Source: Kocuria coralli
GTDB taxonomy: Bacteria; Actinomycetota; Actinomycetes; Actinomycetales; Micrococcaceae
Length of the DNA stretch: 64,000 bases
Direction of reading: 5' to 3'
Assembly: GCF_008831305.1 (NCBI RefSeq)
Contig: NZ_ML708611.1
Span: 248,001-312,000, forward strand
Positions 41,562 to 49,930 of the stretch are shown piece after piece; position 1 is the first letter of the stretch, and every line of letters begins with the position of its first letter. Made by a program: the position numbers and the translations under genes. The notes under the pieces were generated by a model. The model did no database searches. It saw only the letters and a list, made by a program, of their open reading frames with translations, and had not been told where the DNA came from.

Positions 41562-42386
41562 GTGCCCGACCGCTCCGCCCAGAACCCGGCCCAGTGCTTC
41601 CTCGGCGTCTTGGACGCCCCCGCCCGGCTGCACTTCGACGACGACACGGAAGGGTGGATCCTGAGCATCGGGGACGCGGAGCAGTCGCACGTCGATCTGA
41701 ACGACCCCCGGCGGGTCTTCTACGAATACCTGCGCCGGATCGCCAATGTGGTCGATCTGGCCGGAACTCCGGGAACCCCGCTGCGGGCGATCCACCTCGG
41801 CGGCGGTGCCATGACGCTGCTCCGCTACATCGCGGCCACACGTCCGGGGTCGCCTCAGACCGTGGTGGAACTGGCCAGGGAACTCCCCGATTTCGTGATG
41901 GGACGCCTTCCGCTACCTCCGGGCTCCGCCGTCGAGGTCATCATCGGCGACGCCCGCGAGGAACTCCCCGCCGCGCGGGCCGGCCTCGCGGCACCGGCCG
42001 ACGTCGTCGTCCTGGACGTCTTCCGGGGTGCCGACGCCCCGCAGCACCTGCGTGACAGGGAGTTCTACGCAGGCGTGCGCGACCTCCTGGGCCCGGAGGG
42101 CATCCTGCTGGTCAACGTCGGCGACGACCCCGGTCTGCAGTTCCTGGCCGAACAGGCCCGGATGCTGGGGAGGCCGGCCGGCCCCGGTTCCCGGCCTCTC
42201 TTCGAGGACCTGTGGTGCCTCACCGAGCACTCCATGCTCTCCGGGACGCAGGCGGGGAACCTGATCCTGGTCGCGAGCACCCGGCAGATCCCTCCGGAGT
42301 GGGGTGAGGCTCTGCGGATCGCCGGGCCTCACCCTGCGGCCGTTCTGGACCGCTGGGAACTGGAGGAGTGGCTGGAGTCCCTGTGA
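41562..42386 (+). CDS. Spermidine synthase-like methyltransferase-fold protein
   Basis: A 274-residue protein with the spermidine synthase fold. It has a beta-rich N-terminus (LHFDDDTEGWILSIGDAEQSHVDLNDP), the cofactor loop AIHLGGGAMTLLRYIA, ELARELPDFV, the acidic IIGDAREELP and VVLDVFRGADAPQHL. Bacterial relatives include both aminopropyltransferases and orphan proteins, and the key residues that bind putrescine cannot be assigned here, so a polyamine role is unproven. The GTG start follows gtgagg. It is divergent from the pyruvate kinase-like gene. Confidence 0.8.
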   Translation: MPDRSAQNPAQCFLGVLDAPARLHFDDDTEGWILSIGDAEQSHVDLNDPRRVFYEYLRRIANVVDLAGTPGTPLRAIHLGGGAMTLLRYIAATRPGSPQTVVELARELPDFVMGRLPLPPGSAVEVIIGDAREELPAARAGLAAPADVVVLDVFRGADAPQHLRDREFYAGVRDLLGPEGILLVNVGDDPGLQFLAEQARMLGRPAGPGSRPLFEDLWCLTEHSMLSGTQAGNLILVASTRQIPPEWGEALRIAGPHPAAVLDRWELEEWLESL

Positions 42387-42410
42387 GCCGCGCAGGCTCC
42401 CTCTGGCGAG

Positions 42411-42444
42411 GTCGTCAGCCGGGTCGTCAGCCGGGTTCAGCCGG
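42411..42444. repeat. Tandem 12-bp repeat at the acylphosphatase 3' end
   Basis: GTCGTCAGCCGG occurs twice in a row (42411-42422, 42423-42434), followed by a shortened copy GTTCAGCCGG (42435-42444) that includes the stop codon of the leftward acylphosphatase gene. Confidence 0.8.
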
Positions 42445-42943
42445 TGGTGAAGCCGTCGAGGCCGCCCGCCGCCTCCTCGTAGTGGGCGTCGACCTTGAAG
42501 ACCGCGCCTGGGGCGTCCGGGCCCTGGATATCGCGTAAGAGCTCGCGGACCGCCGAGCGGGGTCCTTCTGCGACCACCCGCACCGAACCGTCGGTCTGGT
42601 TCACCGCCGAACCGGCCAGCCCCAGCTTCTCGGCCTGACGCCACGTCCAGTACCGGAAACCCACTCCCTGCACCGTGCCCTGGACGATCGCGGTCACGCG
42701 CAGTGGTTCATCCGTGTTCAATGTCGCCTCCTGATGGGATGAGGAATGAGGTGAGGCCTGCGCTCCCGCCGACGGGGCCTTGGCCCCTCTCCGCAGGCCG
42801 AAGAAGGAATTGCCGGGATGCCGCAGCGATGTGGTGCGCTGACGACGGCCCGTCAGGCGCGAGAGCCAGCCGAGCGGTCCGCCGTCCTGCGCTGAATCCT
42901 TCTGCACTGAATCGTCCTGCGGTGAATCGTCCTGGGACGTCAT
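42437..42943 (-). CDS. acyP: Acylphosphatase with optional N-terminal extension
   Basis: The last 94 residues are a standard acylphosphatase, which hydrolyses acyl phosphates: VTAIVQGTVQGVGFRYWTWRQAEKLGL carries the phosphate loop and catalytic Arg, and GSAVNQTDGSVRVVAEGP carries the catalytic Asn. The frame extends 74 codons upstream to an ATG (42943) that overlaps the stop of the preceding gene (ATGA), adding a polar SQDDS-rich region. A TTG at 42721 preceded by caggagg would give the classic 94-residue form. Both starts look functional. Confidence 0.85.
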   Translation of the reverse strand: MTSQDDSPQDDSVQKDSAQDGGPLGWLSRLTGRRQRTTSLRHPGNSFFGLRRGAKAPSAGAQASPHSSSHQEATLNTDEPLRVTAIVQGTVQGVGFRYWTWRQAEKLGLAGSAVNQTDGSVRVVAEGPRSAVRELLRDIQGPDAPGAVFKVDAHYEEAAGGLDGFTTG

Positions 42944-43737
42944 GAGCCTGCCTCCTGGGCGGGTGCTGTCGGGGCGGCGGTGCCGCCGGAGGGGATCAGG
43001 GCGTCGTCGCCGGCTTCCTCGGCAGCGTCCCGGAAAGCGCCGGCGAGATCGTCGGCGGTCCTGACGCCGTCCAGATCGATGGTCTGATCGCCCGTCACGA
43101 AGCTCGGGGTGCCGGGCAGTCCGAGCTCCGCGGCCTGCCCGGCGTGCCCGTCGACGATCGCCGCCACGGCGCCGGAGGAGAGGTCGGCGGCGAAGCGCCC
43201 GGTCTCCAGCCCCTGATCGTCGGCGATATCCCGGAAGTAGTCGTCCAGTTCGGCGCCGGAGAGATCGATCCACTCGCCGGGGTTCTCGTAGAGATGGTCG
43301 GCATACTCGACCGCCCGGCCCTGCATGGCTGCCGCCTCGACCGCACGGGCCGCGGGAACGGCGTTGTCGTGCATCGGCAGCGGGTAGTTCTTGACCATGA
43401 CGGTCACCTCGCCGTCCAGGCTCTGCGCCGCCTCCTCGACCAGTGCGTGCGCGGACTGGCAGGCCGGGCATTCGTAGTCGGTGAACATGGTGACCACGGG
43501 GTGGTCGCCCACGGCGTTCAAGGGGTAGCCGGAGTCGATCGAGGCCTCGACCTCTTCCGCGTCCTGCGACGGCGCCGCCGTACCGGCCGGGTCAGCGGCC
43601 GCGCTCTCCGATGCCTCCTCGGAGCCGCCCCCTCCCGTCCCGCACCCGGTCAGCAGCAGGAGGACGGAGAGACCCGCCGCCGCACCTGCGAGCCGGGAAG
43701 ATCGGCCGGGTTTCATGGGATACGGGCGGAGGGGCAC
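42940..43737 (-). CDS. DsbA-like thioredoxin-fold lipoprotein
   Basis: About 265 residues. A signal peptide with lipobox LTGC (about residue 32) anchors it outside the membrane; a Ser/Glu/Ala linker leads to the DsbA-type domain. The active site is FTDYECPACQSAH (CPAC), and the cis-Pro lies in LGLPGTPSFVTG. It probably forms or rearranges disulfides in exported proteins. The GTG at 43737 follows aaaggtgg; upstream ATG codons at 43752 and 43827 and a downstream ATG at 43716 are alternatives. It overlaps the acylphosphatase frame by 4 bases. Confidence 0.85.
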   Translation of the reverse strand: MPLRPYPMKPGRSSRLAGAAAGLSVLLLLTGCGTGGGGSEEASESAAADPAGTAAPSQDAEEVEASIDSGYPLNAVGDHPVVTMFTDYECPACQSAHALVEEAAQSLDGEVTVMVKNYPLPMHDNAVPAARAVEAAAMQGRAVEYADHLYENPGEWIDLSGAELDDYFRDIADDQGLETGRFAADLSSGAVAAIVDGHAGQAAELGLPGTPSFVTGDQTIDLDGVRTADDLAGAFRDAAEEAGDDALIPSGGTAAPTAPAQEAGS

Positions 43738-43913
43738 GGAACCACCTTTCATCGGCTGCTTCCCCGTCGGTACCGGGGACAGCGGGACCGCTCCTGCGGC
43801 CGGGACGGCGGCAACCGGCATCGGCAACCGGGGCGGATTCAGGGTCTATGGGCAGTCAACCATCCTCGGCGGGCCTTTCCCGGGTGGTTGCCGCGAGTGT
43901 CCTGACCAGGAGG

Positions 43914-44453
43914 TCAGTCGGCGGTGAGCCGCAGCAGCTCCCGGTTGAAGGCCTCCAGGTCACCGGGGTTGCGGGAGGTGATCAGGTTCCCGTCCACCAC
44001 CACTTCCCGGTCCACCCATTCGGCGCCGGCGTTGCGGAGATCGGTGGCCACGGACGCGTAGGAGGTCATGGTGCGCCCTCTGACCAGGTCGGCCTCGACG
44101 AGGATCCAGGGCGCGTGACAGATCGCTGCGATCGGCTTCTGCGCGGCGTCGAACTCACGGGCCAGCCGCAGAGCCTCCTTCTCCATGCGGACGGCATCCG
44201 CATTCAACGTACCGCCCGGCAGCACCAGGGCATCGAAATCGGCGGCCTCCACGGTCTCCAGGGTCTCGTCCACGTCGTAGCTGCCGGAGTGCTCCCAGTC
44301 GCCCTTCATGGCCGTCACCCTGCCCTTCTCGGAGGAGAGCAGTACCGGCGTACCCCCTGCCTCACGGACCGCGGCCCAGGGCTCGGTCAGCTCCGGCTCC
44401 TCCACGCCGTTGGTGGCGATGAACGCGACCTTCTTACCGTTCAATGACGTCAT
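43914..44453 (-). CDS. DJ-1/PfpI family stress protein
   Basis: A 179-residue protein of the PfpI/YhbO type. The nucleophile elbow AAICHAPWILVEADLVRGR holds the conserved Cys followed by His, and FIATNGVEEPEL holds the conserved Glu. Members act as deglycases or chaperone-like stress proteins, and the exact activity is disputed. The start could also be GTG 44462, three codons earlier. Confidence 0.9.
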   Translation of the reverse strand: MTSLNGKKVAFIATNGVEEPELTEPWAAVREAGGTPVLLSSEKGRVTAMKGDWEHSGSYDVDETLETVEAADFDALVLPGGTLNADAVRMEKEALRLAREFDAAQKPIAAICHAPWILVEADLVRGRTMTSYASVATDLRNAGAEWVDREVVVDGNLITSRNPGDLEAFNRELLRLTAD

Positions 44454-44571
44454 TTCACTCACTTCCCGAACCAGAAGACGGCTGACAGTGCTCCTCCCAG
44501 CCTACGACGACGTGGCAAAAGCGGTAGCGTTGCCGCCGAGAAAACCTGCGCACGACCTGAGGAGCGAGACC

Positions 44572-44754
44572 ATGGCACCATTGATCCCCCTGCAGATCGG
44601 GCTGACCGTCGTCGGGCTCCTGGTGGTCGTCCTCGGCGCGGTGGTCGGCGATGCTCTCCTGCTGCTCATCGGCGGCCTGATGACGGCGATCGCCGTCACC
44701 GGCCTGGGCATGGCGCTGCGCGCACGAGCCCGGGAGGACGGTCCGCGCCGCTGA
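44572..44754 (+). CDS. Small two-helix membrane protein (60 residues)
   Basis: MAPLIPLQIGLTVVGLL begins the first of two membrane helices (about 8-27 and 30-50), and the tail is Arg-rich (ALRARAREDGPRR). gaggag 8 bases before the ATG supports translation. It is divergent from the DJ-1-like gene and convergent with the lipoprotein gene. Function unknown. Confidence 0.65.
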   Translation: MAPLIPLQIGLTVVGLLVVVLGAVVGDALLLLIGGLMTAIAVTGLGMALRARAREDGPRR

Positions 44755-44788
44755 CCGCGCCGGTCCCGCAAGCATCAGCCCATCAGCA

Positions 44789-45907
44789 TCAGGAGCGGGT
44801 CGGGGCCGGAGCGCCGGTCACCGCGTGGTCCAGTTGCAGCCCGTGGGCGGAGACGGACCGCTGCAGGTCCGCTACGGCGTCGTCGACATCGGGGGCGGTC
44901 GCCGGGTTCGCCGCGTTCGTGCGGACGCGCAGCACCTCCCGGCCCTCGGGATCAGTGCTCAGCTGGGCAGCCACGGATTCCACGTCCTCGATCGCGCTCA
45001 GCTCCACCAGGTCGCCCAGGACGGCTTCGGAGAGGTCGGCCGGAAGGTCGCTGCGGTAGGTGAGGGTCAGCGGACCGTCCTCGACCACCACCAGATCCTG
45101 GCGCACCTCGGGCGGGACCTCCGCCTGCACGCCCGTCGAGGCGCTCATGGCCTCCTCCCGGCTCTGGCCGTAGTCGGCCGCGAGCACATCCGCCGTCAGG
45201 TAGGTGGTCAGGGTGAGATCCTCGCCCGCCACTGCGCTCCAATACGTCCCGGCACCAGCCTCCCGCAGGAGGACCAGACTCCGGATGGCCTCCCCCGTCA
45301 TGGTCTCGGACCCGTCGTCGCCCACCGCGTGGGCGGGCCCGGAGACGGAGGATCCGTCGGCCAGGAAGATCTCGATCGTCTCCACCTCGATCCCCTGGGC
45401 CGGCAACTGCTGTTCATCCGCCGCGGTCACCGCCGCCTGACGCACCGCGCGCAGGGCTTCCTCCGAGCTGTCGGCACTCATCACCACGCCGACGTCCACG
45501 GAGCCGTTCCGGACGCCATCGCTGTCCGTGTACTGCCCTGCCACCGATGCCGACCGGACGTCGTTGATGTTGCACAACATCTCCTCCACGGCCGGAACGT
45601 AGAACTGGGTGTTCTCGTCGCCGGCCAGCGGGTCCGGCCTGACCAGGCCGTCATCCTCACCCTCCGGGCGGGGCTGGTCGCAGGAGGCGCTGTAACCCCA
45701 GACGGGCATCTCCGCGCCTTCGGCCATCACGGGCTCGGCGCTCTCGCGGTCGGGCGGAGTGGCCAGCCCGGTGGTCTCGCCGCCGCCTCCGACGTCGGCG
45801 CTGGTACCGCTCCCGCACCCTGCCAGGCCCCAGGACAGCACGACGACGGCGATCGCCGCCGGCCACCGTCTGCTCACGGCTGCGAAGGGGGTGGATGCGG
45901 AGTGCAT
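44789..45907 (-). CDS. Lipoprotein of unknown function
   Basis: A 372-residue lipoprotein. The signal peptide ends LAGCGSG with Cys near residue 31. A Gly-rich linker is followed by a domain with two Cys (SASCDQP; EEMLCNINDVRSASVAGQYTD) and alternating beta and alpha stretches in two similar halves (about 95-230 and 245-365). I do not recognise a family. caggag before the ATG at 45907 fixes the start. Confidence 0.75.
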   Translation of the reverse strand: MHSASTPFAAVSRRWPAAIAVVVLSWGLAGCGSGTSADVGGGGETTGLATPPDRESAEPVMAEGAEMPVWGYSASCDQPRPEGEDDGLVRPDPLAGDENTQFYVPAVEEMLCNINDVRSASVAGQYTDSDGVRNGSVDVGVVMSADSSEEALRAVRQAAVTAADEQQLPAQGIEVETIEIFLADGSSVSGPAHAVGDDGSETMTGEAIRSLVLLREAGAGTYWSAVAGEDLTLTTYLTADVLAADYGQSREEAMSASTGVQAEVPPEVRQDLVVVEDGPLTLTYRSDLPADLSEAVLGDLVELSAIEDVESVAAQLSTDPEGREVLRVRTNAANPATAPDVDDAVADLQRSVSAHGLQLDHAVTGAPAPTRS

Positions 45908-46058
45908 GGGGGCTCCTGACTTCTTCCGGGCGACCGGCGCGGGCTGGAGGGGACAGCGGCCGGGGAGCCGTGTCGCTGCGCGCATCGGGCCAGCGCGCCC
46001 GGGAGCCGTCCAGGTCACCCGTGGCATCCAGGATAGTGGCCTCCGCCCCTCCGTCCGG

Positions 46059-46934
46059 TCAGCCCTGCTGGGCGGTGAGCATGGCCAGGAAATGCCGGCG
46101 CATGCGACTGCGGTCCGCTTCGAGTCCGGTGATCAGCCGGAAGGCGTCGACGGCCTGTCCCACGGCCATCGCGCCGCCGTCCAGGACCGGGCAGCCCAGG
46201 GAACGGGCGCGCCGGACGAGGGGCGTGTCGACGGGCAGGTAGATCACGTCCGCCACCCACTGCCTGGCGTCGATCAGCTCCAGGTCGATCGGGGCCCCGG
46301 GGTGATGGTGCATTCCGATAGGGGTGCAGTTGACCAGCCCGTCCGCACGGGTCACGGCCTCGCTCAGCCCCTCCGGCCCGACCGCGCTGACCTGGGCCTG
46401 CGGGAAATGCGAGGCCAGGGCCTGTGCACGGGCAGCCGCCCTCTCGGGGTCGATGTCGAACAGGGCCAGGTGCCGCACCCCGGAATCCAGCAGAGCGTAT
46501 GCCACGGCGGAACCGGCGCCGCCGGTTCCCAGTTGCACCACGTGGTCCTTGACGGCTCCCGGCAGCTCCGTGGCCAGTGCGGCCGAGAAGCCGGTCTGGT
46601 CCGTGTTGTGCCCGACGAAGCGCCCGCCCTGGACGAGCACGGTGTTCACGGCCTGCAGGGCAGCGGCACGGCCGGACACCTCGTCCAGATGATCCAGCAC
46701 GATCTGCTTGCAGGGATGGGTGATGTTGAAGGCGTTGAATCCCAGATCCCTGCCGGCCCTGAGCAGATCCCCGACATCTTCGGCGGGCCGGCCGATCTGC
46801 GCCAGGTCGATGGGGCGGTAGAGGTACTGCAGGCCTTGGGCCGCAGCCTCGGCCTCGTGCATGGGCGGGGTCATGCTGGCCGTGATCCCGTCCCCGATCA
46901 GCCCGACCAGATAGGACTCGTGCACCGTGCTCAT
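46059..46934 (-). CDS. Shikimate/quinate dehydrogenase, AroE-like
   Basis: A 291-residue AroE-family NAD(P) oxidoreductase. The substrate domain has the conserved GDGITASMTPPMHEAEA (Ser and Thr contacts), NITHPCKQ (catalytic Lys) and VGHNTDQTGF (Asn and Asp). The nucleotide site is LGTGGAGSAVAYALLDSG followed by DIDPERA; the Asp at the end of the second strand favours NAD, typical of catabolic quinate/shikimate dehydrogenases rather than biosynthetic AroE. gaggtgag before the ATG. It is divergent from the FAD dehydrogenase operon. Confidence 0.9.
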   Translation of the reverse strand: MSTVHESYLVGLIGDGITASMTPPMHEAEAAAQGLQYLYRPIDLAQIGRPAEDVGDLLRAGRDLGFNAFNITHPCKQIVLDHLDEVSGRAAALQAVNTVLVQGGRFVGHNTDQTGFSAALATELPGAVKDHVVQLGTGGAGSAVAYALLDSGVRHLALFDIDPERAAARAQALASHFPQAQVSAVGPEGLSEAVTRADGLVNCTPIGMHHHPGAPIDLELIDARQWVADVIYLPVDTPLVRRARSLGCPVLDGGAMAVGQAVDAFRLITGLEADRSRMRRHFLAMLTAQQG

Positions 46935-47249
46935 GTCAGGGGCTCACCTCGGATGATCGGGTTCGGTTGATGATCGGGTTCGGTTGCAGGGATTCACGGC
47001 CAGGGGCATACCACGGCGTCGTACGGGCCGTACGACGGGCCCGCCCTCCCATGCTCCGTCTGACGCTACAGGCCGGGATGAAGCTACGACCCCGATCCCC
47101 CGATCCAGTGCGTTTGCCACTTAAACAACGCTTATATATGTGATGGACAGCGGATAATTCCCGGCGCAGCATGGAATGACGCCCGGCGGAGGGCCGCCCC
47201 GCCCGGCGCTGAGGATGCCCGGCAACGATGACAGGACCGAGACGAGGCC
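46935..47249. other. Divergent regulatory region of the catabolic island
   Basis: 315 bases between the AroE-like gene and the FAD dehydrogenase gene, no coding sequence seen. A short direct repeat GATCGGGTTCGGTTG occurs around 46954-46987 beside the AroE start. The operator and promoter candidates at 47110-47142 are listed separately. Confidence 0.55.
47110..47142 (+). promoter_or_regulatory. LysR-type operator and promoter of the FAD dehydrogenase operon
   Basis: TTGCCA (47114-47119), a 17-base spacer and TATGTG (47137-47142) form a plausible promoter. Nested inverted repeats GCGTT-N12-AACGC (47110-47131) and GTTT-N7-AAAC lie over the -35 region. They resemble the interrupted dyads bound by LysR regulators, and a lysR gene is in the same operon (49931). 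Confidence 0.45.
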
Positions 47250-49040
47250 ATGGCCGAAGCTGAACTACCCGCCGAACTGACCGTCGATGTCCTCGTGGCA
47301 GGGGCCGGCGCGGGCGGGCTGTCCGCGGCTGCCACCGCGGCCCATCACGGGCTGGATGTCCTGGTGGCCGAGCGCGCCGCCCGCTGCGGCGGGGCCACCG
47401 CGCGGTCGGGGGGCTGGATGTGGACACCCGGCAATCCGCTGGCCCTCGCCGACGGCGTCGCTGAACCCCGTGATGACTTCCGCACCTATCTGCGGGCCGT
47501 GATCGCGCCGGAGAACTACGACGAGGAGCGCATCGAGGCCTTCCTCGAGGCGGTCCCCCACATGGTGGGCTTCTTCCACGAGCTCACCCCCCTGCGCTTC
47601 ACCCCAGGAGCCAGGATCAACGACATCTACGGCAACCTGCCGGGAGCGGGGACGGGTCACCGCTCGGTGGCGGCCTCCCCGTTCTACGGGACGCGGATCC
47701 CCGCCCGGCTGCGGCGGAAACTCGCCCACCAGTTCTACATGACCTCGTTCCTGGGAATGGGGATCATGGCCGGCGACGACCTGGGGAAGTTCCTGACCGC
47801 CCTCAAGAGACCCAGCAGCTTCCTCCACGCGGCCCGGAGGGTCGGCACCCATCTCTTCGACCTGGCGGTCCACAGGCGCAACATGCAGATGGTCAACGGC
47901 GTCGCCCTGGTAGGCCGGCTCCTGCAAGCCGCCGATCAGGGCGGGGCCCGGATCGAGGTCGAGACCCGGGTCACCCGGCTCACGTTCGACGACGACGGCC
48001 GGGTGACCGGCGCCGTGCTCGAGTCCCCCGCCGGCACCACCACGGTGAGAACACGCCGCGGCGTCGTCCTCGCCACGGGCGGTTACCCTGCCGACGTCGA
48101 GCGGCGCAGGGAGACCTTCACCCGGACCCCCACCGGACGGGAGCACTGGACCCTGGCCCCGGCGGAGGCCGACGGGTCGGGGGCCGATCTGGCCGAGTCC
48201 GCCGGCGGGTACCTCGACACCGAGGTGACCTCGGCGGCGGCGTGGTGCCCGGTCTCCCTGGTGGACTTCCCCGGCGGCCGCCAGGGAGTCTTCCCGCATA
48301 TCGCCGATCGTGCCAAGCCGGGAGTGATCGGCGTGCTCTCGGACGGACGGCGGTTCGTGAACGAGGCGAACGGCTACTGGGACTACGTGAACGGCATGAT
48401 CCGCTCCGTGCCGGACGGACGGCCGGTCGAATCCTGGCTGATCGGCAGTCACCACGCGCTGCGCAACTACATGCTCGGATTCGCCAAGCCCCGGCCGGTG
48501 CCGGTCTTCCCCTACACCCGGATCCTCAGGTACCTGGTCAAGGGCCGCACCCTGGAGGAGCTCGCGGGAAAGTGCGGCATCGACCCCGAGGGCCTGTGGG
48601 AGACGGTGGCGGCATTCGACCGCAACGCGGCGGCCGGCGTGGACCCCGACTTCGGCCGGGGCGAAACGCCGTTCAACCGCTACGGCGGAGATCCCGCCGT
48701 GGCGCCCAACCCGACCCTGGCGCCGCTGGGGAAGGGTCCCTTCTACGCGGTGAAGGTCCTGCCCGGCTCCTTCGGCACGTTCGCCGGGATCAAGGTCAAC
48801 GCCCGGTCCCGCGTGGTGGACCGGTCCGGCGCCGTCGTCGACGGCCTGTGGGCCTGCGGCAACGACCAGGTGAACATCATGGGCGGGCGCTACCCCGCCG
48901 GCGGCGTGAACCTGGGACCCGCGATGACCTTCGGCTACGTCGCCGGGCGGGACCTGGCGGGGGCGAGCACGTACGAGGACGACGGCACGGCGTGCCCGTC
49001 CCCCGCCTACCGCGGGACGGCGTGGGCGGTGCGGCGATGA
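47250..49040 (+). CDS. FAD-dependent dehydrogenase (fumarate reductase / KstD-like family)
   Basis: A 596-residue FAD_binding_2 family flavoenzyme. The dinucleotide site is VDVLVAGAGAGGLSAAATAAHHG with Glu in VAERAARCGG. A second FAD motif is GVVLATGGYPADVER, and the C-terminal closure reads MGGRYPAGGVNLGPAMTFGYVAGR. Relatives introduce or reduce C=C bonds in rings (3-ketosteroid dehydrogenase) or reduce fumarate. Next to quinate/shikimate-type genes, a ring dehydrogenase is the best guess. Starts at an ATG with gagg close by; the next gene overlaps by 4 bases. Confidence 0.85.
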   Translation: MAEAELPAELTVDVLVAGAGAGGLSAAATAAHHGLDVLVAERAARCGGATARSGGWMWTPGNPLALADGVAEPRDDFRTYLRAVIAPENYDEERIEAFLEAVPHMVGFFHELTPLRFTPGARINDIYGNLPGAGTGHRSVAASPFYGTRIPARLRRKLAHQFYMTSFLGMGIMAGDDLGKFLTALKRPSSFLHAARRVGTHLFDLAVHRRNMQMVNGVALVGRLLQAADQGGARIEVETRVTRLTFDDDGRVTGAVLESPAGTTTVRTRRGVVLATGGYPADVERRRETFTRTPTGREHWTLAPAEADGSGADLAESAGGYLDTEVTSAAAWCPVSLVDFPGGRQGVFPHIADRAKPGVIGVLSDGRRFVNEANGYWDYVNGMIRSVPDGRPVESWLIGSHHALRNYMLGFAKPRPVPVFPYTRILRYLVKGRTLEELAGKCGIDPEGLWETVAAFDRNAAAGVDPDFGRGETPFNRYGGDPAVAPNPTLAPLGKGPFYAVKVLPGSFGTFAGIKVNARSRVVDRSGAVVDGLWACGNDQVNIMGGRYPAGGVNLGPAMTFGYVAGRDLAGASTYEDDGTACPSPAYRGTAWAVRR

Positions 49041-49858
49041 CCTCCGCCATCCGGCGCTTCGGCCTGGCGCCCCTCTCCTTCCTGGGCACACCGCCCGACG
49101 ACGTCGTCCGGATCGCAGCCGGCGCGGGATTCGACTTCGTGGGATTGCGGGTGATCCCGGTGACCGCCCAGGAACCGGACTTCAGCCTGCTGCCCGGCAC
49201 ACGACGCCTCCGCCAGGCACAGGCCGCGCTGGCCGATACGGGCCTGCCCGTGGCCGACATCGAGTTCCTGGCCCTGGACGGCACGGTGGACCGCGGGACC
49301 TGGTTGCCCGTGCTCGAAGCCGGCGGGATCCTCGGCGCATCGAGCCTGACCGTGGCCGGATGCGATCCGGACCGGGAACGGCTGGCCGATACGCTCATGG
49401 AGCTCTCCGGGGACTGCCGGGAGCACGGGATCCGGCTGAGCCTGGAACCGATCTCCTATCAGCCGGTCCATTCGATCCCGGAGGCGGCGGCACTGGCCGC
49501 CGGGGCCCAGTGCGACTGGCTGCCCGACTCCTTGCACATCCATCGCTTCGGCGGCACGGCCGCGCAGCTCGCGGAGCACGCCGCGAACGTGCCCATGCTG
49601 CAGCTGTGCGACGGCCCGGCCGAAGCCCCCGCGGACCATGAGGGCCTGGTCGTCGAGTCCCGGTCCCGCCGCCTGGTCCCCGGTGCCGGTGACTTCGACC
49701 TGGCCTCCCTCGTGCAGGCACTGCCCGAGGACACCGACCTGAGCGCCGAGGTCCCGGACCCGCGACGCCGGCAGCATCTCGGAGACCGCACCTGGGCCGG
49801 GCTTCTCCTGGACGGGCTGAAGGCGGTCGATGCCCTGGCGCGCGCCCACGTAGGCTGA
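49037..49858 (+). CDS. TIM-barrel sugar isomerase/epimerase family protein (3-dehydroshikimate dehydratase candidate)
   Basis: A 273-residue AP-endonuclease-2 family TIM barrel. The metal ligands of the family can be placed: E137 (SLEPIS), D164 and H167 (PDSLHIHR), Q189 (MLQLCDG) and E238 (SAEVPD). Members include xylose-isomerase-like epimerases and quinate-pathway 3-dehydroshikimate dehydratases. The ATG overlaps the FAD dehydrogenase stop. With an AroE-like enzyme beside it, dehydration of 3-dehydroshikimate to protocatechuate is a fair hypothesis, not proven. Confidence 0.8.
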   Translation: MTSAIRRFGLAPLSFLGTPPDDVVRIAAGAGFDFVGLRVIPVTAQEPDFSLLPGTRRLRQAQAALADTGLPVADIEFLALDGTVDRGTWLPVLEAGGILGASSLTVAGCDPDRERLADTLMELSGDCREHGIRLSLEPISYQPVHSIPEAAALAAGAQCDWLPDSLHIHRFGGTAAQLAEHAANVPMLQLCDGPAEAPADHEGLVVESRSRRLVPGAGDFDLASLVQALPEDTDLSAEVPDPRRRQHLGDRTWAGLLLDGLKAVDALARAHVG

Positions 49859-49930
49859 ACCGAGCACGACGACGTGGGGCGGCTGCAAGAGCCTGTCCGG
49901 CTGCGTCCGGAGCAGAGGGGACGGAGGATT

